Source: an uncultured Romboutsia sp.
Lineage (GTDB): Bacteria; Bacillota; Clostridia; Peptostreptococcales; Peptostreptococcaceae
Direction of reading: 5' to 3'
Assembly (NCBI GenBank): GCA_937880075.1
Contig: CALFLM010000060.1
Location: 62,001-126,000, forward strand
Length of the DNA: 64,000 nt
Position numbers and translations under genes: made by a program
Shown here: positions 44,418-54,560 of the stretch, in pieces
Layout of the letters: each line of letters begins with the position of its first letter
How positions within the stretch are numbered: the stretch's first letter is position 1
Notes under the pieces: generated by a model
Database searches by the model: none
The model's input: only the letters and a program-made list of their open reading frames with translations
What the model was told of the DNA's origin: nothing

Positions 44418-45686
44418 TTATTTTACATATTTAGGTGATATGTAAAAGTCCATAGGACCTTTTAATAGATTTTTGTTGTTTTTATAATAGATAAGATTAT
44501 ATATATTACTTGATTTTATATCATAGTCTATTAATGTTTTAAATAATTCATCATCTTTAGAAAATGAAATATTAGAAAACTTATTTATAATATTTATATC
44601 GGAATTATTTTTTATATTTTTTATTATTTCACGGCCTTTATCATTAAAAGCTAATATTCTTACATAAGGTACACTATTAATATTTTTTATTTTGTTCATA
44701 TCATTTTTAGTAATTCCAAGTAATATATTATTTAAAGTTCTTTTAATTTTTGTCATAGTATATCTTTTAGATTTTATAGATTCTTTTAAATCATCTAGTG
44801 TTGAAGATGTAAAAACACTTTGATATATTTTATTTTCGATTCCTTCATTCACATCAAAGTATGTATTTAAAATATTTTTATCTCTAATTATTATTGATGA
44901 TAAAACTTCAAAATAATTATCATCAAACATAGGAGAAAAATTATTATCGATTTTACTTTTTAGAATATCAAATGTATTAGTAGGCACAACTTTAGATATA
45001 GAAGAAATATTATTTAAATCTTTTAATTGTTTTCTAATTGCAGTTGCAGAACAAATATTACTTTCTATAGTTTCACTATTATAATCTGATTGAATTCTAG
45101 TTATAGTGTAAGGTCTTATTTTACTATTTAATTTCAATATACTTTTAATATATTCTAAGCCTAGTATATTGTTTGATGAGTTTAATATATCTAAAAGTTT
45201 TTCTTTTGAAATATCTAAAAGTTTAAATTTATTAATGTAATCAAATAATGCTAAACTCCTAGCTGTTGGAAATAGCATTCCATCATCTAGATATTTTTTT
45301 AGAGATATTTTAAATTCTTTAGGTTCATCTACTAAGATTTTAGAGATTGTATAAAGAATATTAACATCTCCTTCTTCACTTCCAAAGCAAATTGAATCAA
45401 CACAATTTAAAGAATTTAGAGTAGTTATTGCACCGTGTGAAAATATTTCTGCACTTTGGCAAGCAAACATTGTAGGAAGCTCAATAACTAAATCAACTCC
45501 ATTTTTAACAGCTGCATGAGCTCTTGTATATTTATCAAATAAAGCAGGTTCTCCTCTTTGTAAAAAATTACCACTCATTATAGCTATAGTATGAGTAGCT
45601 TTGGTCTTTTCTATGGATTTTTGTAAATGGTATAAGTGACCATTGTGAAAAGGATTATATTCAACTATAAGTCCAAGTATTTTCAT
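44418..45686 (-). CDS. tmcAL: TmcAL (YlbM), tRNA-Met cytidine acetate ligase
   Basis: A 422-residue nucleotidyltransferase-fold enzyme that makes N4-acetylcytidine at the wobble base of elongator tRNA-Met using acetate and [18 protein letters not shown] is the HxGH motif, followed by [38 protein letters not shown] and the segment SATAIRKQL. Start ATG after GGAG on the - strand. The first gene of the - strand pair with ylbJ; divergent from ackA, whose product also uses acetate. Confidence 0.93.
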   Translation of the reverse strand: MKILGLIVEYNPFHNGHLYHLQKSIEKTKATHTIAIMSGNFLQRGEPALFDKYTRAHAAVKNGVDLVIELPTMFACQSAEIFSHGAITTLNSLNCVDSICFGSEEGDVNILYTISKILVDEPKEFKISLKKYLDDGMLFPTARSLALFDYINKFKLLDISKEKLLDILNSSNNILGLEYIKSILKLNSKIRPYTITRIQSDYNSETIESNICSATAIRKQLKDLNNISSISKVVPTNTFDILKSKIDNNFSPMFDDNYFEVLSSIIIRDKNILNTYFDVNEGIENKIYQSVFTSSTLDDLKESIKSKRYTMTKIKRTLNNILLGITKNDMNKIKNINSVPYVRILAFNDKGREIIKNIKNNSDINIINKFSNISFSKDDELFKTLIDYDIKSSNIYNLIYYKNNKNLLKGPMDFYISPKYVK

Positions 45687-45966
45687 AAAAAATTCTCCTT
45701 TGTTGTATTTTAATAAAGGTCATTAGTAAAGTATTAAGAAATATTATTTTATATTAAAAATAAATTTATTAATAATACTATAATATTATAACAAATGGAT
45801 AAAATAATGTAGGCTAATATAAATATCTTAAATTATATATACTTTTATGAAAAAAAGTGGTATATTAATTATTGTCAAAATGTTTAATGTATACAAATTA
45901 TATTTAGTATATTTTAAGCCTAAGGCTTATTACATATTATCTTTGAAATTTTAAGGAGGTATACTA

Positions 45967-47163
45967 ATGAAAATATTAGTATTAAACTGTGGTAGTTCTT
46001 CATTAAAATATCAGTTAATAGATATGTCAAATGAAGAAGTTTTATGTGTAGGATTAGTTGAAAGAATAGGTATAGAAGGTTCTGTACTAAAGCAAGAAAA
46101 AGATGGTGTTGAAGGAAAACTTATATTAGAACAACCAATGAAAAACCATCAAGATGCTATAAAGTTAGTATTAGACTCTGTAGTTGATTCACAATACGGT
46201 GGAGTTAAAGACATAAAAGAGGTTGAAGCTGTAGGACACAGAGTTGTTCACGGTGGAGAAAAGTTCGCTAAATCAGTATTAATAACTGATGAAGTTAAAG
46301 CTGCTTTAGAAGAGTGTATAGAATTAGCACCACTTCACAACCCAGCTAACATAATGGGAATAGAAGCTTGTGAAGCTATACTTCCAGGAGTACCAATGGT
46401 AGGAGTATTTGATACTGCTTTCCATCAAACAATGCCTAAATCATCTTACTTATATGGATTACCTCATGAGTTATACACTAAATACGGTGTAAGAAGATAC
46501 GGATTCCATGGAACTTCTCATAGATATGTATCTCAAAGAGCTGCTGCTATGTTAGGTAAAAACATAGAAGATTGTAAGATAATAACTTGTCACTTAGGAA
46601 ATGGAGCTTCTGTAGCTGCAATAGATGGTGGTAAGTCAGTTGATACAAGTATGGGATTCACTCCACTTGAAGGATTAATAATGGGAACTAGATGTGGAGA
46701 TATAGATGCAGCTATATTACCATTTTTAATGGAAAAAGAAGGATTAGATGCTAAAGGATTAAGCGACTTAATGAACAAAAAGTCAGGAGTATACGGAATG
46801 ACTGGTATATCTTCAGACTTCAGAGATATAGAAGATGCTGCTTCTCAAAATAATGAATTAGCTCAAGTAGCTTTAGAATCATATTCTAAAAAAGTTAAGA
46901 AATATATAGGATCTTACGCTGCAGAAATGAACGGTGTTGACGCTGTTGTATTCACTGCTGGTGTTGGTGAAAATGGTATAGACATGAGAGCTGATATAAT
47001 GGCTAACATGGACTTCTTAGGAATGAAGTTAGATGAAGAAGCTAACAAAGTAAGAGGTAAAGAAAGAGTAATATCTACTGAAGATTCAAAAGTTAAGATA
47101 TTATTAATACCTACTAACGAAGAATTAATGATAGCAAGAGATACATTAGAATTAGTAAAATAA
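45967..47163 (+). CDS. ackA: acetate kinase
   Basis: Makes ATP and acetate from acetyl phosphate, a main energy step in fermentation. It has 398 residues: [15 protein letters not shown] at the N-terminus, [34 protein letters not shown], and CHLGNGAS. Perfect AAGGAGG upstream. pta, often beside ackA, is not here. Codon choice is richer in GC-ending codons than neighbours, as expected for a highly expressed gene. 45687-45966 holds no gene; it includes a small TAAGCC/GGCTTA hairpin near 45914. Confidence 0.97.
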   Translation: MKILVLNCGSSSLKYQLIDMSNEEVLCVGLVERIGIEGSVLKQEKDGVEGKLILEQPMKNHQDAIKLVLDSVVDSQYGGVKDIKEVEAVGHRVVHGGEKFAKSVLITDEVKAALEECIELAPLHNPANIMGIEACEAILPGVPMVGVFDTAFHQTMPKSSYLYGLPHELYTKYGVRRYGFHGTSHRYVSQRAAAMLGKNIEDCKIITCHLGNGASVAAIDGGKSVDTSMGFTPLEGLIMGTRCGDIDAAILPFLMEKEGLDAKGLSDLMNKKSGVYGMTGISSDFRDIEDAASQNNELAQVALESYSKKVKKYIGSYAAEMNGVDAVVFTAGVGENGIDMRADIMANMDFLGMKLDEEANKVRGKERVISTEDSKVKILLIPTNEELMIARDTLELVK

Positions 47164-47186
47164 TTATAAATGGATATAATATTTTA

Positions 47187-47216
47187 TAAGGTAGGTTAAA
47201 ACCTACCTTATATTTT
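47187..47216 (+). terminator. intrinsic terminator of ackA
   Basis: TAAGGTAGGTT / AACCTACCTTA stem followed by TATTTT. Confidence 0.85.
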
Positions 47217-47263
47217 GTAGATATACAGGATTAATGGCAAAAATATCTATCAAGTAAAAATAC

Positions 47264-47292
47264 TTGACAAACAAAAGCCAAATTTGTATAAT
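47264..47292 (+). promoter_or_regulatory. consensus sigma-A promoter of yceD-rpmF
   Basis: TTGACA (47264-47269), exactly 17 bases, TATAAT (47287-47292): a full match to the consensus, 28 bases before the yceD start. Confidence 0.9.
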
Positions 47293-47320
47293 AAATTGGT
47301 AATGTATTGAGGTGAATCTG

Positions 47321-47848
47321 ATGAAAATAAGTCTAGATAAACTAATTAGAAGAGAAACTGACAAATTAGACTTGAATTTTTCTCAAAAAATTGATACTAT
47401 TAATTATTGTAATAATAATTATAAACTATCCTCACCAGTAAATATAGAAGGTAAAGTATCTAACACTAATAAAGGTTTATACCTAGATATAGATGTTGAC
47501 TTTACAATTATTGACAATTGTTCAAGATGTTTAGATGAGGTAGAAGTACCAATAGAATATTGTATACAAGGTTTTTTAGTTAAAGAAGGCTTTGATGAAG
47601 ATGACTTTGAAGATGATGATGCATTAATATTTGATGGACAAGAATTAGATTTTGTTGATATAATAGAGCAGACATTAGATTTCAAAATACCTGCAAGTGT
47701 TCTTTGCAAAGAAGATTGTAAGGGCCTTTGTCAAGGATGCGGAGCAAACTTAAATATAGAAGCTTGTTCTTGTAATGAAAGTGCGAACGACGAGGAGATT
47801 ATAGATCCCCGTTTTGCTAAATTAAAAGATATATTTAAAAATGACTAA
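47321..47848 (+). CDS. yceD: YceD/DUF177-family protein (large rRNA accumulation protein)
   Basis: A 175-residue DUF177 protein, the usual partner of rpmF. The C-terminus has CKEDCKGLCQGCGANLN, a four-cysteine cluster typical of the family; CSRCLDEV-like residues precede it (DNCSRCLDEV). In E. coli and plants it is needed for 23S rRNA accumulation. ATG 47321 has GAGGTGA at six bases; GTG 47312 falls within the ribosome site. rpmF starts 13 bases later. Confidence 0.9.
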   Translation: MKISLDKLIRRETDKLDLNFSQKIDTINYCNNNYKLSSPVNIEGKVSNTNKGLYLDIDVDFTIIDNCSRCLDEVEVPIEYCIQGFLVKEGFDEDDFEDDDALIFDGQELDFVDIIEQTLDFKIPASVLCKEDCKGLCQGCGANLNIEACSCNESANDEEIIDPRFAKLKDIFKND

Positions 47849-47861
47849 GGAGGTGGCGTAA

Positions 47862-48038
47862 ATGGCAGTACCAAAGCGTAAAACATCTAAATCAAAAACT
47901 AAAATGAGAAGAGCAGCTAACTCTAAAATGGTAGCAACTGGATTCGTAAGTTGTCCACAATGTCATGAGCCAAAATTACCACATAGAGTGTGTCCAGATT
48001 GCGGATATTATAAAGGTAAAGAAGTTGTATCTGAATAA
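47862..48038 (+). CDS. rpmF: ribosomal protein L32 (zinc-binding form)
   Basis: 58 codons with a strong AAGGAGGTGG site. The product starts [20 protein letters not shown] and has CPQC and CPDC, the zinc ribbon of the C+ form. yceD-rpmF is a conserved pair; plsX follows, as in many bacteria. Confidence 0.97.
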   Translation: MAVPKRKTSKSKTKMRRAANSKMVATGFVSCPQCHEPKLPHRVCPDCGYYKGKEVVSE

Positions 48039-48047
48039 TAACTTCTA

Positions 48048-48080
48048 AAACATGTAGAATATATTCTACATGTTTTTTTT
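48048..48080 (+). terminator. intrinsic terminator of yceD-rpmF
   Basis: AAACATGTAGAAT / ATTCTACATGTTT stem followed by a T run. Confidence 0.92.
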
Positions 48081-48220
48081 GCTTTAAAATAAATACATAT
48101 AATATATTGATAATTTTATAATAATATAGCATACTACTATTAGTATTTACCAATAATTAAAATATATTTTTATAAAGTTAATAATTATTTATAGATAAAT
48201 TTAGGTTAGGAGGAATATCT

Positions 48221-49228
48221 ATGAAAATTGTAGTAGATGGTATGGGTGGAGATAATGCACCAAAGTCAAATGTTGAAGGTGTAGTAAATGCTATAAATGA
48301 ATACAATGTAGATATAATAATAACTGGAGATAAAGACTTACTTGAGAAAGAATTTTCTAATTATGAATTTGACAAAAGTAAATTAGAAATAGTACATACT
48401 ACTGAAGTTATTGAAAATGAAGATAAGCCAGTAAAAGCAATTAGAAGTAAAAAAGATTCATCTATGGTAGTTGGACTTAGACTTATTAAAGAAGGTAAGG
48501 CACAATCCTTTATATCAGCTGGAAATACTGGAGCAGTACTTGCGGGAGGCGTATTTGTAGTAGGAAGAATAAAAGGCATAGATAGACCTTGTTTATGTCC
48601 AGCGCTACCAAATGTAAAAAGAGGGATGACTATTATAGCAGATGGTGGAGCTAATGCTGACTGTAAACCTATAAACTTAGTCCAATTTGCTGGGATGAGT
48701 AATATATATGCAAGTAAGGTATTAGAAATAAAAAGTCCTAAAATAGCATTAGCTAATATAGGTATAGAAGAAGGAAAAGGGAATGATTTAGTTAAAAAAT
48801 CCTATGAAGAGTTAAAGAGTTTAGACTTAAACTTTATCGGTAATATAGAAGCAAGAGATGTTATAAATGCACATACAGATATAATTGTTTGTGATGGATT
48901 TACAGGTAATATATTGTTAAAGTCAACAGAAGGTGTAGCTATGTCTGTAATGAAACTTATAAAAGAAACATTACTAAGTAGCACAAAAGGAAAAATAGGT
49001 GCTATGCTTATAAAAGATGATTTAAAAAAATTAAAAAGTTACATGGATTATTCTGAATATGGTGGAGCACCGCTTTTAGGAGTTAATGGTGGGGTAATAA
49101 AAGCTCATGGAAGTTCAGATTCAAAGGCTATAAAAAATGCTATAAATCAAGGTATAAAGTTTGCAAAAGGAAATGTAGTTAAAGAAATAGAAGAATTTTT
49201 AGAAAAAAATAAAACTGAAGATAAATAG
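48221..49228 (+). CDS. plsX: PlsX, phosphate acyltransferase
   Basis: Converts acyl-ACP to acyl-phosphate for the first step of phospholipid synthesis (also links to fatty acids activated by FakA). It has 335 residues: VDGMGGDNAPKSNVEG, SAGNTGAVLAGG, and VCDGFTGNILLKSTEG. TAGGAGG upstream. The fab genes that commonly follow plsX are absent; the spoIIIA operon comes next. Confidence 0.95.
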   Translation: MKIVVDGMGGDNAPKSNVEGVVNAINEYNVDIIITGDKDLLEKEFSNYEFDKSKLEIVHTTEVIENEDKPVKAIRSKKDSSMVVGLRLIKEGKAQSFISAGNTGAVLAGGVFVVGRIKGIDRPCLCPALPNVKRGMTIIADGGANADCKPINLVQFAGMSNIYASKVLEIKSPKIALANIGIEEGKGNDLVKKSYEELKSLDLNFIGNIEARDVINAHTDIIVCDGFTGNILLKSTEGVAMSVMKLIKETLLSSTKGKIGAMLIKDDLKKLKSYMDYSEYGGAPLLGVNGGVIKAHGSSDSKAIKNAINQGIKFAKGNVVKEIEEFLEKNKTEDK

Positions 49229-49300
49229 TATATATATTTAGACTAAGAAGGTAGATAATATATACCAAAGGAAAAATGTAAATAACTATAATATAGATAT

Positions 49301-49347
49301 AAATAAAGTCTAGTAATTTAGAGAAATTATTAGGCTTTATTTATTTG
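49301..49347 (+). terminator. intrinsic terminator of plsX
   Basis: AAATAAAGTCTAGTAATTT / AAATTATTAGGCTTTATTT stem with two wobble pairs and an AGAG loop. Confidence 0.75.
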
Positions 49348-49372
49348 TAAAAGATTATTTTATAAAAAATAA

Positions 49373-49402
49373 GTAATATTTTATTTATATCATAAATACA
49401 AT
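49373..49402 (+). promoter_or_regulatory. possible sigma-E promoter of the spoIIIA operon
   Basis: GTAATATT (49373-49380), 14-base spacer, AATACAAT (49395-49402). This resembles the mother-cell sigma-E pattern (-35 with ATATT, -10 CATACAAT). spoIIIA is a known sigma-E operon in Bacillus and C. difficile. Confidence 0.5.
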
Positions 49403-49432
49403 GATTATATAAACAAGAGAGGAGGACAAGGT

Positions 49433-50401
49433 ATGAGTAAAATTTTAGAAGAAATTATAAACTCACTTTCGATTAACTTAAGAGAAATAATAAAAAGTGT
49501 ATCAAGAGACAATATAAACATAGAAGAAATAAGACTAAGAGCTTTAAAGCCATTAATAGTAAATTCAAATAATAAGGACTATTTTTATAATACTAGACTA
49601 AATAAGTTAGATTTAAATATGGATAATTCATATATAGTTAGTAAAGATGATATAGATCAAACATTTCAAATAATGTGTAAATATTCAATTCATTCTTTTA
49701 TTGATGATATAAAAAAGGGTTTTATAACTCTTAGAGGAGGACATAGAGTCGGACTAGTTGGAAAAACGATTATAGAAGATGGACAAGTTAAGAATATAAA
49801 ACATATATCTTCATTAAATATAAGAATTTCAAGAGAAGTTTTAGGATGTTCAGATAAAGTTTTAAGTCATGTTATAAGAGGTAAGGATAAAATTAATAAT
49901 ACTTTGATAATATCACCTCCTCAATGTGGTAAAACAACTTTAATAAGAGATATTGTAAGAAGTATAAGTAGTGGAAATAAAGAATTTGCATTTAATGGAA
50001 TGAAGGTTGCTTTAATAGATGAGCGTAATGAGATATCAGGATCTTACTTAGGGATACCTCAGATGGATGTTGGTATTAGAACTGATGTAATAGAAACATG
50101 TCCTAAGGATATAGGTATTATGATGCTTTTAAGATCTATGTCTCCTAATGTTATAGTTACTGATGAAATAGGAAATATGGATGAAATAAAAGCTTTATAT
50201 ACTGCTTTAAATGGTGGAGTAAGTTTAATAACCACAGTTCATGGAGATTCGATTGAAGATATAAGAAACAGAAAAGAGCTAAGTAATTTATTAGATAGTG
50301 AATTATTTAAAAAAGTTATAATACTATCTGCTAAAAAAGGACCGGGAACAATTGAAAAAATATATGATTTAGAAGAAAAGAGATGGTATTTTGCAAATTA
50401 A
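49433..50401 (+). CDS. spoIIIAA: SpoIIIAA, engulfment channel ATPase
   Basis: A 322-residue cytoplasmic ATPase of the secretion-type family; Walker A PPQCGKTT is at 162-169 and Walker B in VIVTDEIGN. It powers or assembles the SpoIIIA-SpoIIQ channel that connects mother cell and forespore. GAGGAGG upstream. First gene of the complete eight-gene operon; overlaps spoIIIAB by 11 bases. Confidence 0.96.
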   Translation: MSKILEEIINSLSINLREIIKSVSRDNINIEEIRLRALKPLIVNSNNKDYFYNTRLNKLDLNMDNSYIVSKDDIDQTFQIMCKYSIHSFIDDIKKGFITLRGGHRVGLVGKTIIEDGQVKNIKHISSLNIRISREVLGCSDKVLSHVIRGKDKINNTLIISPPQCGKTTLIRDIVRSISSGNKEFAFNGMKVALIDERNEISGSYLGIPQMDVGIRTDVIETCPKDIGIMMLLRSMSPNVIVTDEIGNMDEIKALYTALNGGVSLITTVHGDSIEDIRNRKELSNLLDSELFKKVIILSAKKGPGTIEKIYDLEEKRWYFAN

Positions 50402-50912
50402 AATTTTTATAATTGGTGTTTTGATAGCTTGTAGCTATTTAATAGGAGAATATATATATAAAGCTTATATAAAAAGGCATAAAGAGGTAAATGACCTCAT
50501 AAGAATATTAGAGATAATGCGGATGGACTTGTCTTTTGGATTATACACATTAGAAGAAATTTTTAATAGGTTAGGGGATAAGAAAGAATTTTGTACTTCT
50601 AATTTTTTTAAAAGGTTGGAAAATGAATTACATAATAATCCATATAAAGTTTTAGATGAAATATTAAATGATAATATTAATATATTAATGAAGGAGACTT
50701 ATTTACAAAATAAGGAAGTTGATGAGTTAAAAAAACTTATATTTACTCTTGGAAAAAGTGATGTAGAGTCTCAATCAAGGATGATAGATCTATCTATTGA
50801 AAATCTAAAAAAAATAACTGGAGAGACTAAAGAAGATATAAATCAAAAGGGTATGGTATATAGAAAGTTAGCAACTATTGTAGGGTTAATAATAGGAATA
50901 ATTTTAATTTAG
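50391..50912 (+). CDS. spoIIIAB: SpoIIIAB, sporulation membrane protein
   Basis: 173 residues with membrane segments at the N-terminus (about 3-20) and the C-terminus (about 155-172) and a helical middle, the layout of SpoIIIAB (like type II secretion F proteins). Start TTG inside the end of spoIIIAA, with AGAGATGG as ribosome site. Confidence 0.92.
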   Translation: MQIKIFIIGVLIACSYLIGEYIYKAYIKRHKEVNDLIRILEIMRMDLSFGLYTLEEIFNRLGDKKEFCTSNFFKRLENELHNNPYKVLDEILNDNINILMKETYLQNKEVDELKKLIFTLGKSDVESQSRMIDLSIENLKKITGETKEDINQKGMVYRKLATIVGLIIGIILI

Positions 50913-50922
50913 GAGGATGAGT

Positions 50923-51120
50923 ATGGATATATCGTTGATAATAAAGGTTGCTGGGGTAGGTCTATTAATATCTATTCTTAATATGATTTTAGAGAAAACT
51001 GATAGAAAGGACTGGGCAACATTTACTACACTAGCAGGTGTAATAATAGTTTTAAGTATGGTATTAACTGAAATAAGCACATTATTTACTACAGTAAAAA
51101 CTATGTTTCAACTTTACTAA
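50923..51120 (+). CDS. spoIIIAC: SpoIIIAC, small sporulation membrane protein
   Basis: 65 residues, two membrane helices (about 4-22 and 33-52) with the family segment ILEKTDRKDWATFTTLAGV. ATG 50923 follows AGGAGG at six bases; ATG 50917 touches that site. SpoIIIAD is a longer relative of the same fold. Confidence 0.93.
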   Translation: MDISLIIKVAGVGLLISILNMILEKTDRKDWATFTTLAGVIIVLSMVLTEISTLFTTVKTMFQLY

Positions 51121-51132
51121 AGAGGGGGAGAT

Positions 51133-51522
51133 ATGTTGGAGGTAATGCAAATTATAGGTATTGCAATTATATCAACTACATTTTGTTTAGTAATAAAAAA
51201 AGATAGGCCTGAGATAGCTATGTTTATAGGCATACTTACAGGAATAATTATATTAACATCTGTAATATTTAAACTAGGTTTTATAATTGAAAGTATAAAT
51301 GACTTAGCAAATAAAGCTAATATACCAAGTGTATATATAACTTTAATAATAAAACTAATAGGAATAGCATATCTTATGGAATTTGCAATACAGCTTTGTA
51401 AAGATTGTGGAGAAGGAAATATAGCATCTAAGCTTGAATTTGGAGGTAAGATAATAGTAATGACGATGTCATTTCCTATACTTTTATCAATAGTAGAAAT
51501 GGTATTAGATATTATCCCATAG
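51133..51522 (+). CDS. spoIIIAD: SpoIIIAD, sporulation membrane protein
   Basis: 129 residues, four membrane helices; KKDRPEIAMFIGILTGIIIL parallels the SpoIIIAC segment and GIAYLMEFAIQLCKDCGEG is the family block. Start at ATG 51133 after AGAGGGGGAG; TTG 51136 is also possible. Confidence 0.93.
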   Translation: MLEVMQIIGIAIISTTFCLVIKKDRPEIAMFIGILTGIIILTSVIFKLGFIIESINDLANKANIPSVYITLIIKLIGIAYLMEFAIQLCKDCGEGNIASKLEFGGKIIVMTMSFPILLSIVEMVLDIIP

Positions 51523-51536
51523 GAGAATGATAACTT

Positions 51537-52721
51537 ATGAAAAAAATATATTTAAAAATACTGGTTACTATTTTAATAATAATAGGATCTTTTTCTGTAT
51601 CTTTTACAAACGAAAGCGATGGTGCAGATTATAATGAAACTAAAAAAAGTATAGATTCATATATAGACAATCAGTTAGAGAAAATAGATTTAAAAGAGAT
51701 ACAAAGGTATATAAAGGAGTCATCTACAATAGATAATATTGACTTAAAAGTATTTATAAAAGACTTGATAAAAGGTGAAAAGAATATATTAGACTTATTT
51801 GATAAGGAAAATATAAAGATACTTTTCTTTGATGAGCTAAAGGGAAGCATAAAAGTATCAATGATAATATTAGTTTTAGCACTACTATCATCACTTCTAA
51901 AGAGTTTAGATAATTCTTTTTCATCAAACGCAGTAAGTCAAATCACAACGTACATAGTATTTATAACTATGGTTTCACTTACACTAATAGGATTTAAAGA
52001 TGTATTAGAAATTTGTAATAATACTATAGATTCAACCATAGGTATTATGCAGGTTATAATGCCTATACTAATAGCACTCCTTGCTCTTATGGGATGTCCG
52101 ATAACATCAACCGTATTAAATCCTATATTTATAGGAGGAGTAGCATTTATAAATGTCATTTTTAAACAATTTATATTTGTATCAATATCTGTTGCTTTTG
52201 CAATATTAGTAGTTAATAACGTATCTAAAAATATAAGACTTAAAAAATTATCATCATTTATAAAGCAAATAAATTTAGTCTGTATAGGAGCTATGTTTAC
52301 CATATATTTAGGATTAGTATCGATTCAAGGGCTATATGTAACTAGTATTGATAATTTCACAGTAAAAACAGCTAAGTTTGCAATAGGAAATTTTATTCCA
52401 GTAGTTGGAGGGTTTGTATCAGATTCTGTAGATATTTTATTGTCATCATCTCAACTTATAAAAGGGGTATTCGGTGGTATAGGCTTAATAGTCTTAGTAG
52501 GAATATGTCTAGTTCCAGTTATAAAAATAGCATCAATAATATTAGTATATAAAGTATCTGCAATAGCTGTAGAACCTATAGGAGAAGATAGTATATCAAG
52601 TTTTTTAAATGAAGTAGCAAATTTAATGATGATATTGCTTGCATGTATAATAGCTATAACAATAATGTTTTTTGTAACAATAGCTATATTAACATCTATA
52701 AGTGTAGTTTCGGGAGGATAG
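51537..52721 (+). CDS. spoIIIAE: SpoIIIAE, multi-pass sporulation protein
   Basis: 394 residues: an N-terminal signal-like segment (about 6-24), an outside stretch to about residue 100, then seven or so membrane helices (LIALLALMGCPITSTVLNP). SpoIIIAE is the permease-like part of the channel. Close spacing to its neighbours supports a single transcript. Confidence 0.94.
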   Translation: MKKIYLKILVTILIIIGSFSVSFTNESDGADYNETKKSIDSYIDNQLEKIDLKEIQRYIKESSTIDNIDLKVFIKDLIKGEKNILDLFDKENIKILFFDELKGSIKVSMIILVLALLSSLLKSLDNSFSSNAVSQITTYIVFITMVSLTLIGFKDVLEICNNTIDSTIGIMQVIMPILIALLALMGCPITSTVLNPIFIGGVAFINVIFKQFIFVSISVAFAILVVNNVSKNIRLKKLSSFIKQINLVCIGAMFTIYLGLVSIQGLYVTSIDNFTVKTAKFAIGNFIPVVGGFVSDSVDILLSSSQLIKGVFGGIGLIVLVGICLVPVIKIASIILVYKVSAIAVEPIGEDSISSFLNEVANLMMILLACIIAITIMFFVTIAILTSISVVSGG

Positions 52722-52729
52722 GTGATAAT

Positions 52730-53314
52730 TTGTTAGAAAGTATAAAAACATGGATTGTAACGGTTTTGATAGGAGCATTTATAGTTAATATAGTTGATAT
52801 GATTTTACCTTCTTCTAAAATAAAATCATATATAAATCTAGTTGTTAATTTCATATTTGTATTTATAATTTTAACTCCAATAGCAAATTTTTTTTCTAAA
52901 GATATGTCCTTAGAAGATAAAGTACTAAAATATATGAACGAGTATAATAAGCAATATGTAGATAGTGTAAATGGATTAGCAGATAAAACGGGAAATAATA
53001 GCTTATTCAAGGGGTATGAGGATGGACTAAAAGATGTTTTAAAAATGAAGCTAGATGAATATGGATATGAACTAGATGAAATAGAGATTAAAGGGAATAA
53101 AATTGGAAAAATAACTGTAAAGGACAAAAATAATAGTAATAAAAGTGAAAATGAGGACATACAATCTAAAGAAAATGAAAAATCTAAACAGGTATTTAAT
53201 GAAAAAGATGAACAAAAAAACACCAAACATAGTCTAGATTTAAGTGAAGATGAACTAAAAGAAGACTTAGTAAAAATACTTGATGTATCAATTGAAACTA
53301 TAGAAATTGATTAA
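52730..53314 (+). CDS. spoIIIAF: SpoIIIAF, sporulation protein
   Basis: 194 residues: two membrane helices at the N-terminus (about 6-25 and 34-52) and a charged, Lys/Glu-rich soluble domain. TTG 52730 has AGGTGAT at a good distance; upstream in-frame codons from 52643 lie within spoIIIAE and show no ribosome site, so they are not used. Confidence 0.9.
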   Translation: MLESIKTWIVTVLIGAFIVNIVDMILPSSKIKSYINLVVNFIFVFIILTPIANFFSKDMSLEDKVLKYMNEYNKQYVDSVNGLADKTGNNSLFKGYEDGLKDVLKMKLDEYGYELDEIEIKGNKIGKITVKDKNNSNKSENEDIQSKENEKSKQVFNEKDEQKNTKHSLDLSEDELKEDLVKILDVSIETIEID

Positions 53315-53328
53315 TAGGGGATGAGGAG

Positions 53329-53877
53329 ATGTTTAAGAATCTAAACGAAAAAGATAAGAAAAAGATATACTCGCTATTATCTTTGGCAGTAATTTGTGGT
53401 ATTGCTCTCATAGCTATGTCAGGTTTAGAAAGTAAAGAAGTAGCAAGTAAAGATGAAAGCAATAACAAAATAACTCAAGAAGAGTTAAGTAATGAATCAT
53501 CAAAAGCTACATTGGAAGAAAAGCTTAAAAATATATTATCACAAATTGAAGGTGCTGGAGAAGTGGATGTTATGATTACATATGAATCAAGTGAAGAAAT
53601 TCAACCAGCTTTTAATACTAATACAACAACAGAAGAAACAAAGGAAGTAGATCAACAAGGTGGGGAGAGAACAGTTACAACATCTAGTGAAAATAAAACA
53701 ATGATAACATCAACTTCTAATGAACCTATAGTTATAAAAACTAATCAACCTAAAATCAATGGTGTAATAGTAGTAGCAACTGGAGCTAAAGACCTTACTG
53801 TGAAAGAAACACTTTATAGTGCAGTACAAACAGCACTTCAAGTACAAGGTCATCAAGTGGAGATATATACTAAATAA
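53329..53877 (+). CDS. spoIIIAG: SpoIIIAG, ring-forming channel protein
   Basis: 182 residues: one membrane helix (about 14-31), a linker, and the ring-building domain with LSQIEGAGEVDVMITYES and PKINGVIVVATGAKDLTVKE. SpoIIIAG forms a large ring on the mother-cell side. ATG after GGGGATGAGG. Confidence 0.94.
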   Translation: MFKNLNEKDKKKIYSLLSLAVICGIALIAMSGLESKEVASKDESNNKITQEELSNESSKATLEEKLKNILSQIEGAGEVDVMITYESSEEIQPAFNTNTTTEETKEVDQQGGERTVTTSSENKTMITSTSNEPIVIKTNQPKINGVIVVATGAKDLTVKETLYSAVQTALQVQGHQVEIYTK

Positions 53878-53907
53878 AAAATATTAAAATAACTTGGGGG
53901 GATAAAA

Positions 53908-54543
53908 ATGAAATTTAATTATAAGGGAAGAGGATTTGTAGTAGTAGTTTTAGCGGCAATGTTAGTTGTAGTAGGAACTGTAAATTACCAATTAAGTAGA
54001 AAATCTTTATTAGAAACTTCAAAAGAATTTACAGCATATGAACAAGCTCAAAATGAAAAAAATATAGATACAGATGCTAAGGAAGATGTTAAAGTAGTTG
54101 ATAGTAAAGAAAATCAAGTTGAAGAAAAAGTTACAGAAGCTAGTAAGCAAATAGAAAAGCAACTTACGTCAGAGAAGAATATGAAAAAAGCTACTTATAT
54201 ATTAGATATGAAAATGACTAGAGAAAAGCAAAGAAACAGCGTAGCTCAAGATTTAAATGAGATGATAAATAATCCATCTACATCAGAAGAATCTAGAAAA
54301 GAAGCATCTGCAATGAAGTTACAATTAGTTAAAGATCAAGAGGCAGAATTAAAAATAGAAAATATATTAAGTACTAAAGGGTTTGAAAATGCATTAGTTT
54401 ACATAAGCGAAGGAAAGGTTAATGTAGTTGTAAGTGAAGAAAAATTAGACGAATCAGATGCTGCTAAAATATTTGATTTAGTTGCAGAACAAGTTGATGT
54501 AAAATATGAGAATATAAAGTTAATGAATAATAATAAAAACTAA
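53908..54543 (+). CDS. spoIIIAH: SpoIIIAH, SpoIIQ-binding channel protein
   Basis: 211 residues: one membrane helix (about 9-25) and a C-terminal ring-building domain that contacts SpoIIQ across the intermembrane space (KGFENALVYISEGKVNVVVS). The middle is a charged coiled coil. Last gene of the operon; the ribosome site is TTGGGGGG. A terminator follows. Confidence 0.94.
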   Translation: MKFNYKGRGFVVVVLAAMLVVVGTVNYQLSRKSLLETSKEFTAYEQAQNEKNIDTDAKEDVKVVDSKENQVEEKVTEASKQIEKQLTSEKNMKKATYILDMKMTREKQRNSVAQDLNEMINNPSTSEESRKEASAMKLQLVKDQEAELKIENILSTKGFENALVYISEGKVNVVVSEEKLDESDAAKIFDLVAEQVDVKYENIKLMNNNKN

Positions 54544-54560
54544 GTGATATCATATATATA

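Noticed and set aside
47270..47286. AAAAGCCAAATTTG as another copy of the dispersed repeat
   Set aside because: It is the spacer of a perfect sigma-A promoter and lacks the GCGAA core.
51938..52303. 121-codon - strand frame inside spoIIIAE
   Set aside because: Shadow of a strongly supported membrane-protein gene.
52696..53226. 176-codon open frame on the - strand inside spoIIIAF
   Set aside because: Ser/Phe-rich shadow of the Lys/Glu/Asn-rich spoIIIAF frame; no ribosome site and no family motifs.
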